Origin: Shewanella vesiculosa
GTDB taxonomy: Bacteria; Pseudomonadota; Gammaproteobacteria; Enterobacterales; Shewanellaceae
DNA length: 64,000 nt
Assembly: GCF_021560015.1 (NCBI RefSeq)
Contig: NZ_CP073588.1
Span: 1,240,001-1,304,000, forward strand
Reading direction: 5' to 3'
Shown in pieces: positions 1 through 8,439 of the stretch (positions are counted from its first letter, which is position 1; each line of letters starts with the position of its first letter). The notes below the pieces were generated by a model, which was not told the origin of the DNA, made no database searches, and saw nothing but the letters and a program-made list of their open reading frames with translations. The position numbers and the translations under genes are program-made.

Positions 1-1234
1 TTAATAGCCCCACGACTATCATATTCCGCAGCGCCGCGACCTTCAGCCCATAGAACCGAACCATTTTGATGCAAAATACGGAAATTGAGTACCCAACTGG
101 CATGGTTAAGCACTGCTTTTTCAACCGTTTGAATTAATAAATCTCTGTCTTCGGGATGAATAATGCTCACGAAACTGCGTTGAGAGTTATCAATAAAATC
201 GCTGGCGAGGTAGCCTGAAAGCGCATAAATATGATCGCTCATATACAACATGGACCAATGCTCATCATGATGACATCGGTAAGTTACCCCAGGTATATTA
301 GTCACTAGGTTTTAAACTGATCTCGACTTTGTCGTAATGCTAGTTCGTTATCATGTTGTTTGGTGATATCGGCATGGGTGCCGTACATCATCAGAGGCTT
401 ACCATCGTCTGAGTATGAAATCACTCGGCCTCTATCATGCACCCATATAAAATGCCCCTGTTTATGTTGCATGCGGAAATTAACATCATAAAATGGGCTT
501 AACCCATTAAAATGATCCTCTAATGCCGCCTTGGCGTGATCTAAATCATCGGGATGGGTTACGGCTAACCAGGTGTCGATAGAAATGGGCTCAAGCTCAG
601 CAAGCTGATAACCAATCATTTCTGCCCAACGCTCGTTAAAAACAGTTTCACCGGTTTGTATATTCCATTGCCAAGTACCAATTCTGGTCCCTTCAAGCAC
701 CGACCGATACATTAGCTCACTTGCCGCTAATAGTTCATTTGACTGCTCTTGTAATCGGTCTTGAATTTCTTGCTCAACGCTCTTGCCAAACTCAAAAGCG
801 ATTTGGCGCTCTTTATCGGTAAACTGCCGAGGTTGGCTGTCAATAAAGCAAAGTGTGCCAATGCGCTCACCGTTAATCTCTAATGGAACACCAGCATAAA
901 AGCGAATAAATGGCGCGCCGGTAACCAATGGGTTATCTGCAAATCGACTGTCGAGCTGGGCGTCGTGGATTTCAAAAATAGATTCGGCTAAAATCGTATG
1001 ACCACAAAATGAAATGTCTCTACTCGTCTCACAGGCCGCTAGACCTTGTTTGGATTTAAACCATTGCCGCTTAGCGTCCACTAATGAAATCAGCACTATT
1101 TCGGTGCCAAGGCAAAGTTTAGCTAAATGAGTTAGGCGATCAAAACGTTGCTCTGGAGCCGTATCTAACAGGCCAGTATTGTGTAACGCTAAGAGTCTTA
1201 GTTGTTCGAAAATCGGTGTTACGGGAGCTTGCAT
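1..1234 (-). CDS. GAF-PAS-PAS sensory protein, partial, frameshifted as read
   Basis: Cytoplasmic signal sensor with no membrane segment. Residues about 25-150 form a GAF domain of the type that follows an N-terminal 'LLDTAPEQRFDRL' helix. A PAS/PAC domain follows at about 175-290 (GTWQWNIQTGETVFNERWAE, then the ITKQ linker). The frame stops at 305-307 directly after 'RDQFKT', but the next frame continues with 'LVTNIPGVTYR' and a second PAS domain up to coordinate 1. One base appears to be missing near 307. The output domain (GGDEF, EAL or kinase) lies outside the window. The gene starts at the ATG at 1234, three bases after the receiver gene, so the two form an operon. The domain reading is secure; the output and target are unknown. 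Confidence 0.75.
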
Positions 1235-1237
1235 CAG

Positions 1238-1644
1238 TTACTCCGGATGGTTGATTTTTGCTGAAGCAAGATGGGCTTGATAAATACACTCTAGTGAATC
1301 GCCAAGACTCATGGCATCAAAGGGTTTCTCAATAACGTCAACAGCGCCGGCATCTAATATTCCTGTTTTTCAGTATGCTGAATTCTGGCGGTCATAAATA
1401 CCACCGGAATGTTAACGCAATGTGCATTTTTACGAATTTCGTGCAGGGTTTGCAAACCATCCATACCTGGCATCATGGCATCTAACAATATTAAATCCGG
1501 TGTAAAGTGCGCCAGTTTACTAATTGCCTCATGCCCACCCTCACAAGACACCAAGGTAAGACCTGAGATATCAACCAGAGCCATTTCAACGATAACTCGA
1601 ATCGACTCATCATCTTCTACGTGTAAAATTTTGTCTAGCGGCAT
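1238..1644 (-). CDS. Single-domain response regulator (CheY-like receiver), frameshifted as read
   Basis: Stand-alone phosphoacceptor receiver of about 135 residues once repaired. The acidic pocket is 'HVEDDES' near the start, the phosphorylatable Asp is D55 in 'LILLDAMMPG', and the conserved Lys is K107 in 'VIEKPFDAM'. As read, the frame ends at 1354 after 'EKQEY'. Adding one base there restores 'LDAGAVDVIEKPFD' through to a stop at 1238-1240. The chosen ATG at 1644 has CGGAG six bases upstream; an upstream TTG would only add residues with no homology. It precedes the GAF/PAS sensor on the same strand with three bases between, so the two are probably partners. No DNA-binding output domain is present. 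Confidence 0.8.
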
Positions 1645-1869
1645 GCCGGCTCCGTTTTGGTGAGTAAAACCCAAATTTGGCTAATTTGATTTGCTAATAT
1701 AATCTTATAAATGATGTTGTAGCAAACTAAGTTGTTGAATAACCCTATTGATTACAATAAAGCACTCGTGTCTATAGGTATAGTTCATCCAATATCACTG
1801 TTGTAATTAAACTGCTATTATCTTTTTGGTAGCGGATCAGCCAAGCCATCATAAACCGAGAGTAAAGAG

Positions 1870-2559
1870 ATGAAAGCGAACAAAAATCCTAGTAATCCGC
1901 ACTCGGTTGCACAAACTGTCTCAAATAGCGCTAATCACTTAGGTTCAACATCAGCAAATAAAACGCTCGAAAATTTACTTGCCCCCTTTGCAGGCAACGA
2001 ACTATTTTATCGGCGCTTAATAAATATTTTTGAAACAAATTTACAACAACAGCTGCAAAATCTGGATCAGATGATCTTAGATAACAATACCAAGGACATT
2101 CTGGTCATTATTCATACCCTAAAAGGTAGTTCAGGATCCACCGGCTTGTCATCTCTGCATTTAGCCCTAGTAGACGGCGAAAAAAAGCTTAAACAAGCTT
2201 ATGATGAAAATGCTGCTAACCTTGATCTTGTATGCGAAGAACTGATAGCGCATGTTCGTGCTGTGGCGCAAGCTGAGCTTTCAAGTATTCATAGCCTATT
2301 ACCAAATTCATCCGCAACAGATACACCAGCACCTGCAGAAGACTATTCAAGCGCAGAGTTAACCTCGACCCTAGCAGAACTTAAACAGCATCTAATGGAC
2401 GGTAATCTCAACGCACTCGACGTCACTTTACGCCTACAAAATATGCTATCGGATAAGGTGTTACTGCAACAAGACTTAGCCAGCCTGCATGATACCGTTG
2501 AGATGCTCGATTTTGAGCAAGCACTTGACGCATTAGCCTCACTGTCGCAAAAGTTATAA
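1870..2559 (+). CDS. Hpt-domain phosphotransfer protein
   Basis: Histidine phosphotransfer protein of 229 residues. The Hpt signature is 'IHTLKGSSGSTGL', with the phosphorylatable His at about residue 82 inside an all-helical domain (roughly 35-140). The first 30 residues are polar and low in complexity. The C-terminal 70 residues are helical and not recognised; they may be a decayed second Hpt-like bundle, since no second His-x-x-Lys-Gly is present. It is transcribed divergently from the receiver/sensor pair, which suggests it could relay phosphate to that receiver, though no hybrid kinase is visible here. RBS-like AAAGAG precedes the ATG. Confidence 0.75.
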   Translation: MKANKNPSNPHSVAQTVSNSANHLGSTSANKTLENLLAPFAGNELFYRRLINIFETNLQQQLQNLDQMILDNNTKDILVIIHTLKGSSGSTGLSSLHLALVDGEKKLKQAYDENAANLDLVCEELIAHVRAVAQAELSSIHSLLPNSSATDTPAPAEDYSSAELTSTLAELKQHLMDGNLNALDVTLRLQNMLSDKVLLQQDLASLHDTVEMLDFEQALDALASLSQKL

Positions 2560-2770
2560 GCTCAAGGTTGTACTTATTCTGGGCTTATAAAAACTGCGTA
2601 CAACTCGCATGCGACACTTACACTAACTTAAGCGCTATAGATAAGTGAAATGAATACGCGCAATGAATAAGCGCAATGAATAAGCGATTAATAAAAATCA
2701 CTTCTTTAGATAACCTTATTTGTTTTTAGGACGATAAAAGCACTAAGCATAAATCAGCTGAAAAGTATCA

Positions 2771-3592
2771 TCACAAAGGCACTTTACCAGACGTTTCTTG
2801 TGTTTTAGCTATCGATATTTGCTGCCATTTAACAATCACTTGCGCTAGCTCTCCCCGACTGGATAAACGTTTAATCGATTGGTTAATGCCTGTAATTAAC
2901 TCTGGGTTAGTGGTTTTTTTACTGACCAGAAAGTGAATTTGGTTATGGTCTAATACCAGCGGTAATTCTGTAACAGAAATCCTTTCAATCTGAGTTGCTA
3001 TATAAGGTACGGCAATAGAATCGCCAATGACAACATCGCCTCTACCGTAACCCAGCATGCGAATTGATTGGGTGGCATTACGACTGAAAATTAATAGTTT
3101 TTGCTTGATTAACGCTTGTTCTGATGCCAAAAAATCTGCCCCATACCAACCAAAAACGGGCGCAAGGAGAACCAGCTTTTGACTAAATATATCCTGCCAT
3201 TTATCAATTTTGATCTGTGAAGCTAAATCAGATTTTACAAATAACTTAATTTCTTCGTCACGGTATGGTATTGAGAAATCAGCATATGCTTCTCTCTCAG
3301 GTCTATAACTTGCGCCCATCATAATATCCAAGGTGCCTTCTTGTAACATTCTGTGGGCTCGCTTTACGGGCATATCGATAAAATTTAACTTACAACCTAA
3401 GTTGTCCGCCACAATAGTGAGCATATCAACATCGAGCCCAACGGGTTTACCGGCGCTATCCAACCAAGAATACGGCGCCCAACTATTAAAACCAACGTTA
3501 ATCGGCTCATAACATGATGACGTTGCTTTTTGCCCATAGGCAAAATACGCTTGAAAATAAATAAGCAAAAGTAATAAAATTCTTAATCGCAT
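2771..3592 (-). CDS. Periplasmic solute-binding protein, family 3 type
   Basis: Exported binding protein of the SBP_bac_3 (amino-acid/polar solute) fold. The signal peptide is 'MRLRILLLLLIYFQAYFAYG', followed by 'INVGFNSWAPYSWLD' and 'PVGLDVDMLTIVADNLG', the usual first strand and helix of the family. The line 'GTLDIMMGASYRPEREAYADF' begins the ligand loop region. The ATG at 3592 is preferred because it gives a clean signal peptide and has GAGAAG seven bases upstream; the frame is open for 24 codons above it. No permease or ATPase gene is adjacent. Orphan binding proteins of this kind are common in Shewanella, and their ligands usually cannot be told from sequence. Confidence 0.75.
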   Translation of the reverse strand: MRLRILLLLLIYFQAYFAYGQKATSSCYEPINVGFNSWAPYSWLDSAGKPVGLDVDMLTIVADNLGCKLNFIDMPVKRAHRMLQEGTLDIMMGASYRPEREAYADFSIPYRDEEIKLFVKSDLASQIKIDKWQDIFSQKLVLLAPVFGWYGADFLASEQALIKQKLLIFSRNATQSIRMLGYGRGDVVIGDSIAVPYIATQIERISVTELPLVLDHNQIHFLVSKKTTNPELITGINQSIKRLSSRGELAQVIVKWQQISIAKTQETSGKVPL

Positions 3593-3983
3593 AGGCTTAC
3601 TTCTCACCTTATTACTTATCAATTCTTGCAGGGTAAAAGTCGATTTGATGGGATATTGAAGCACTGTCTAGTCAAACGCCACTTTGCTAGCACCTATAAA
3701 CCTTAGACTATAAACATTAGACATAAAAAATCTGTTACGCCAGTCATCACACCAAGGCTTTAGGGTCTGAACCTTCAATTGAGTGATAAACAGCAATCCA
3801 ATGTGTTTTTTCGCCAGCATTTTGCCATCAATACATCATGGCAATACCAGCACCACATTTATCGATACATTAGTTCGATGACGGCTATTTTACCCATTTA
3901 TCATCACGATTGCAGTTCAATCTGGTCAGCGTAATCAATAAGCGGTATTGTTACCCCAAATGAACCCAGATAACGGATGTTGA
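3593..3983. other. Intergenic stretch, no gene seen
   Basis: This divergent intergenic region must hold the promoters of the binding-protein gene and of the three-gene cassette. I found no hairpin terminator, no good LexA box (CTGT-N8-ACAG) and no convincing small ORF in it. Confidence 0.5.
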
Positions 3984-4574
3984 TTGTTTACCTATAATAT
4001 CAATGGCAAAGCGAGTCGCTTTTTTACCTACGCAGATTTAATAAACTGCGGGGCTACGGCTATCGAACATCAAATAGAAAATTTGCCACTGCAACCCGAC
4101 ACTTGGCGCGCACTCAGTTTGTTAGCCACTCAAATACTTGATCCAATCGTCGATCAATTTGGACCCATAGCGCTGACATATGGTTTTTGTTCGCCTGAGC
4201 TTGTCAGAAAGATTGCTAAAAATCGCAATCCGCATATTGCGCCAAAACTTGATCAACATTGCTCGCACGAACTCAATCAAAATCAAAAAATCATCTGTGA
4301 TCGCTTAGGAGCCGCCTGCGACTTCACCCTAGTGAGCAGCAAGGATGATAAACCGATTGATATGCAACTTGTGGCGCAGTGGATGTGCGAAAACCTGAAA
4401 TTTGACCGCCTGTACTATTACGGTAAACATCGACCGATACACATCAGCATTGGCCCACAAATGAATCAATTCATACAAACCATGAAAACCAATGCCGACA
4501 CCGGCCATCGTGTCCCGTCTAAAAAAGGCCGTAATGAAACGGCGATTGCGGTGATTCAGCAAGTGGATTATTAA
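3984..4574 (+). CDS. Peptidase M15-like protein, first gene of the helicase cassette
   Basis: Uncharacterised protein of 196 residues. It resembles the D-Ala-D-Ala carboxypeptidase-like M15 fold: a helical start, then 'FGPIALTYGFCSPELVRK' (family pattern for the strand before the metal site), a candidate zinc triad of H92 in 'KLDQHCSHE', D113 in 'GAACDFTLV', and H153 in 'RPIHISIGP'. In classical members His and Asp are about seven residues apart; here a 14-residue insertion rich in Asn/Gln lies between them. It has no signal peptide, so it would act in the cytoplasm, which is odd for a cell-wall peptidase. It lies 90 bases before the methyltransferase on the same strand. The fold call is inferred from motif spacing only. 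Confidence 0.6.
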   Translation: MFTYNINGKASRFFTYADLINCGATAIEHQIENLPLQPDTWRALSLLATQILDPIVDQFGPIALTYGFCSPELVRKIAKNRNPHIAPKLDQHCSHELNQNQKIICDRLGAACDFTLVSSKDDKPIDMQLVAQWMCENLKFDRLYYYGKHRPIHISIGPQMNQFIQTMKTNADTGHRVPSKKGRNETAIAVIQQVDY

Positions 4575-4664
4575 TCTAGCTAATGGGTTTTCGATAGAAT
4601 GAAACACTTGAGAAAGCTGTCGGTGATAAGTTAGAATCAAGCCATGTAAATCATAGGGTTAGTT

Positions 4665-5252
4665 ATGTCTACCATCGAATTTTATGACACAAATTCACAA
4701 GATTTTTTTGACTCAACCGTAAATGCTGACGTCAGTGGCTTATACCAACCTTTTATCACCCATTTGCCTGCAAAAGCACGAGTGTTAGATGCAGGTTGTG
4801 GTTCTGGCCGAGACAGTAAAGCCTTTATCGATTTGGGTTTCAATGTCACATCAATTGATGCCAGTGCGGAATTAGCCAAAGCGGCATCTGAATATATTGG
4901 CCAAAGTGTGGCGGTTTGTACCTTCGATGAAATAGACACTGCGCTTGAGTTTGACGGTATTTGGGCTTGTGCATCTCTTCTTCACGTTGAGGTCAACGCC
5001 CTACCCAACACCTTTAATATTTTGGCTAATACTTTGGTTAAAGGTGGCGTGTTTTATTGCTCATTTAAGTATGGCGACCAAGAACGCAATCATAATGGCC
5101 GATTCTTTAGCGATGCCAACGAAGTTCGATTACAACAATGGCTCAGCCAAACCCCTTTAGACATTGAACGTACTTGGATAACCACTGATGTTCGTCCTAG
5201 CCGTGACAGTGAGCAATGGCTCAATGCAATATTAATTAAAATCACCCAATAG
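4665..5252 (+). CDS. Class I SAM-dependent methyltransferase
   Basis: Small Rossmann-fold methyltransferase of 195 residues. Motif I is 'RVLDAGCGSGRDSKAF' (about 40-55), motif II ends in the acidic 'TSIDAS', and motif IV-like 'FDGIWACASLLHV' follows. There is no target-recognition domain and no NPPY or DPPY motif, so it is unlikely to be a classical DNA adenine methylase; small-molecule or protein substrates are more likely. It sits 90 bases after the M15-like gene and 10 bases before the helicase fusion, all on one strand, so the three are almost certainly co-transcribed. Its substrate is unknown. Confidence 0.85.
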   Translation: MSTIEFYDTNSQDFFDSTVNADVSGLYQPFITHLPAKARVLDAGCGSGRDSKAFIDLGFNVTSIDASAELAKAASEYIGQSVAVCTFDEIDTALEFDGIWACASLLHVEVNALPNTFNILANTLVKGGVFYCSFKYGDQERNHNGRFFSDANEVRLQQWLSQTPLDIERTWITTDVRPSRDSEQWLNAILIKITQ

Positions 5253-5262
5253 AGATGTAAAA

Positions 5263-8151
5263 ATGAAGTTAGCAGAAGGACCTGTATTAATCAGTGGTGG
5301 TTTGGATGATCCATTTTTACCCAAATTGCGGCAAGCGATTAATCGTGCGACTCATATTGAAATATCGGTGTCATTTATTCAGCAATCTGGGCTAAATTTA
5401 ATTTTTGATGCTTTATCTGACGCGCTAGAGCGCGATGCAAGCATTTCAATCGTTACCTCAGACTATCTTTTGATTACCGATCCGGTTGCATTACGCCACT
5501 TAATGATTTTGCAATCTCGCGGTGCAAAAACCAAAATCTTTATCTGTAAACGTAATCAAAGCTTTCATATGAAAACCTATATTTTCGTCCAACAACAAAG
5601 CGGACTAGCAGATATAGGTAGCGCTTTTATTGGCTCAAATAACATCAGTAAAGCGGCATTCACCCACGCATTTGAATGGTGTTTACGGCATGATTTATTG
5701 CCGAATCAAGATCCTAAAGAATTTAACCATATCCGCCAACAATTCTTGCAGATTTTCAATCATTCGCAGGCAATCGAGCTCAGTGATGCATTCATCAACA
5801 ACTATGCCCAACAGCGTAAATTGTGTAAACCGCCTTTAGCCATCGTTAATGAAGTAGAGCCAGAAGAACCAGTACCTAACTCAGCCCAATCAGAAGCCTT
5901 AATTGCATTAGCTGACACACGTTTAGCCAAGCAATCCAAAGGACTGGTTGTATTAGCCACGGGTATGGGTAAAACATGGTTAGCTGCATTTGATGTATTG
6001 CAATTCAAGGCTAAAAAAGTGCTGTTTGTTGCTCATAGAGAAGAGATATTAATTCAAGCAGAACGGACTTTTAGGACCTTATTACCTCAAAGTATCACAG
6101 GTCACTTTAATGCCAACGCTAAGGTCGTTGATGCTGACATTGTATTTGCATCGATTCAAACTTTAGGCAAACCGGAATACCTTAATAAACTTGATAAAAC
6201 TCATTTCGACTATGTGATCGTTGATGAATTTCATCATGCTGGCGCCGTCAGTTATCAGTTATTACTCAATCACTTTACTCCGCAGTTTTTACTCGGGTTA
6301 ACCGCCACGCCAGAGCGCACGGATCAAGCAGATATTTTATCGTTATGTGATAACAATTTGGTGTTTGAAAGAAACATTATCGACGGAATTGAATCGGGTA
6401 TTTTAGTCCCCTTTCATTACCAAGGTATTAAAGACGAAACGGTCGATTACCGAGAGCTGCCATGGCGTAATGGTAAGTTTGATCCGCAACAATTAGTCAA
6501 TCTGTTTGCTACCCAAAAGCGCGCTAAACATGTGTTTGCTCATTGGCAGACACATAAGCAGCAACGTACCTTGGCATTTTGCGTCTCAAAAGCTCATGCC
6601 GACTTTATGGCGCAATGGTTTTCTGCCCGTGGTATTAAAGCTGTGTCGGTGCATAGCGACTCAGAAGTTAGACGCGGTGAAGCACTTAGTCAATTAAACG
6701 CTGGTGAAATAGAGGTAATATTTTCAGTTGATTTGTTTAATGAAGGTACAGATTTACCCTCAATAGACACTATCTTAATCTTACGACCGACTGAATCTAA
6801 AATTCTCTTTTTACAACAGTTAGGTCGTGGATTACGTACATCTCCCGAAACTCATAAAACCTTTGTGTCTGTTATCGATTTTATCGGTAACCACATCAGC
6901 TTTTTAAATCGGCCAATGGCGTTATTGCAAACAGCGAACGCCAATGAAGCGATTAAGCGTCTTAACACACCTCAAATCGATTCTAAGTACTTAATCAATA
7001 TCGACCCCGAATTAATCGACTTTTGGCAACAGTTAAAACTTGATTACACTAAAGCTGATCAACAGTACCAATTACTCAAAGATGATTTAGGTCACCGCCC
7101 TTCTGCCACAGAATTTTATTACAGTGGTTATGTTTGGAGTAAAATGACCAAGCAAAATGGCAGTTGGTTTGAACTGGTATTAAGCCAAGAAAAGCAAGAC
7201 AACGCATTACATTCGTTAACGCCCTATTTGTCATTTCTAAGTCTTGGCGTTGAAAAGGCAACAATGACCAAATGCTTTAAAGCAATATTACTCGAGGCAT
7301 TTGTTGAGCTGAATGGATTAAGTCATCCACCCACAATTGAAGCGGTATGCCTTAAGAGTTGGCAGATATTTAAACGTTATCCAAAATTATGGATTCAAGA
7401 TGTTAAAGCCGATCTGCAGCAAATCGATGCCCGTTCACCAAAATGGCACAAGTATTGGTTAGCCAATCCAATTACTTTTTTATGCAAACAAGATAAATCA
7501 GATACGCAATCTTGGTTTGTTGTAAAAGATGATCGGTTACATGCGAATATTGATGTAAAAGTTGATGATATTGCAGTGATGTCTTCCGCGATGAGAGAAT
7601 TAAGCGAATTATTGTTAGCGCGTTACAGCCAACGCCAATCATCTTCTACGCCGACACCAACCAGCAAAACAATACAATCGAATGTGGTTACGCTTCCCAT
7701 TGGAGTGACAAAGGATGAACAGACATCCCTTAGTTATTACCCAGATCTCAAAATTGCCTGCGGTCATTTCAAAACGGGTACTGACGACAATAGTGACACA
7801 CTGACGCTAAACTCGACCTTTAGTAAACTCGATCCATCGATTTACTTTATTGCCCCAGCCAGTGGTAATTCAATGAATGGCGGTAAAAATCCAATTGAAG
7901 ACGGTGATTTATTGTTATTAGAGCGCATAACAGCACTCAATGCTGGTTCGATTACCGGTAAAATCATCGCGATTGAAATCCAAGATGATACAGGTAATAA
8001 CCAATATTTATTGCGTAAAGTGAATAAGCTCACTAATGGTCAGTATCAACTTAATGCCCATAATCCAGCGTACTCACCAATACTAGCAAATGACTCAATG
8101 CAGACCTTTGCCAGATTAAAGCAGGTTCTGGATGAGTCTGATTTTGTGTAA
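5263..8151 (+). CDS. PLD nuclease / SF2 helicase / UmuD-like S24 autopeptidase fusion
   Basis: Single protein of 962 residues with three parts. Residues 1-165 form a phospholipase-D-type nuclease half: 'SFHMKTYIF' supplies the HxK at about 101-104 and 'IGSNNISKAAF' the Asn-rich partner. Residues 205-570 form an SF2 (DEAD/DEAH, restriction-type) helicase: 'TGMGKTWLAA' Walker A near 233, 'DEFHH' Walker B near 321, 'LTATPERTD' motif III near 347, 'QQLGRGLRTS' motif VI near 522. Residues 570-800 are mostly helical and unrecognised. Residues 827-955 closely follow UmuD: 'LKIACGHF' holds a Cys833-Gly834 pair like the UmuD cleavage site, 'ASGNSMNGG' holds Ser870, and 'LLRKVNK' holds Lys919 as the general base. 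The start has GAGATG seven to eight bases upstream. Defence or DNA-repair function is inferred. Confidence 0.85.
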   Translation: MKLAEGPVLISGGLDDPFLPKLRQAINRATHIEISVSFIQQSGLNLIFDALSDALERDASISIVTSDYLLITDPVALRHLMILQSRGAKTKIFICKRNQSFHMKTYIFVQQQSGLADIGSAFIGSNNISKAAFTHAFEWCLRHDLLPNQDPKEFNHIRQQFLQIFNHSQAIELSDAFINNYAQQRKLCKPPLAIVNEVEPEEPVPNSAQSEALIALADTRLAKQSKGLVVLATGMGKTWLAAFDVLQFKAKKVLFVAHREEILIQAERTFRTLLPQSITGHFNANAKVVDADIVFASIQTLGKPEYLNKLDKTHFDYVIVDEFHHAGAVSYQLLLNHFTPQFLLGLTATPERTDQADILSLCDNNLVFERNIIDGIESGILVPFHYQGIKDETVDYRELPWRNGKFDPQQLVNLFATQKRAKHVFAHWQTHKQQRTLAFCVSKAHADFMAQWFSARGIKAVSVHSDSEVRRGEALSQLNAGEIEVIFSVDLFNEGTDLPSIDTILILRPTESKILFLQQLGRGLRTSPETHKTFVSVIDFIGNHISFLNRPMALLQTANANEAIKRLNTPQIDSKYLINIDPELIDFWQQLKLDYTKADQQYQLLKDDLGHRPSATEFYYSGYVWSKMTKQNGSWFELVLSQEKQDNALHSLTPYLSFLSLGVEKATMTKCFKAILLEAFVELNGLSHPPTIEAVCLKSWQIFKRYPKLWIQDVKADLQQIDARSPKWHKYWLANPITFLCKQDKSDTQSWFVVKDDRLHANIDVKVDDIAVMSSAMRELSELLLARYSQRQSSSTPTPTSKTIQSNVVTLPIGVTKDEQTSLSYYPDLKIACGHFKTGTDDNSDTLTLNSTFSKLDPSIYFIAPASGNSMNGGKNPIEDGDLLLLERITALNAGSITGKIIAIEIQDDTGNNQYLLRKVNKLTNGQYQLNAHNPAYSPILANDSMQTFARLKQVLDESDFV

Positions 8152-8185
8152 ATAATCGATTTATAGTAATAAATCACTCTTTATC

Positions 8186-8209
8186 AAGCCACTCGCGAGT
8201 GGCTTTTTT
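8186..8209 (+). terminator. Rho-independent terminator after the helicase fusion
   Basis: A ten-base-pair stem with no free loop bases in the DNA (AAGCCACTCG paired with CGAGTGGCTT) is followed by a T run, 35 bases after the helicase stop. It closes the three-gene cassette as a transcription unit. Confidence 0.85.
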
Positions 8210-8439
8210 ATGGGTTTTATCTCAGCATTAACACTCGCTTCATTATGCTAAAACCGCTCACCCGATAACTATCAGCTAATACAAATTGATACATAAAATA
8301 ACTACGATTAAATTTAACAAGTGGTTAATATAATTTAGCCCTCACCATTGATTTCTTGCACCGCCAACCTCAGTTCTACCCCCCTTATTAGTTTAATTAA
8401 TAATGAAATGCATAATAATAACAACAAAGGATTTTACCA

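Noticed and set aside
3593..3983. LexA (SOS) box before the helicase cassette
   Set aside because: I looked for CTGT-N8-ACAG because of the UmuD-like domain and found no convincing match.
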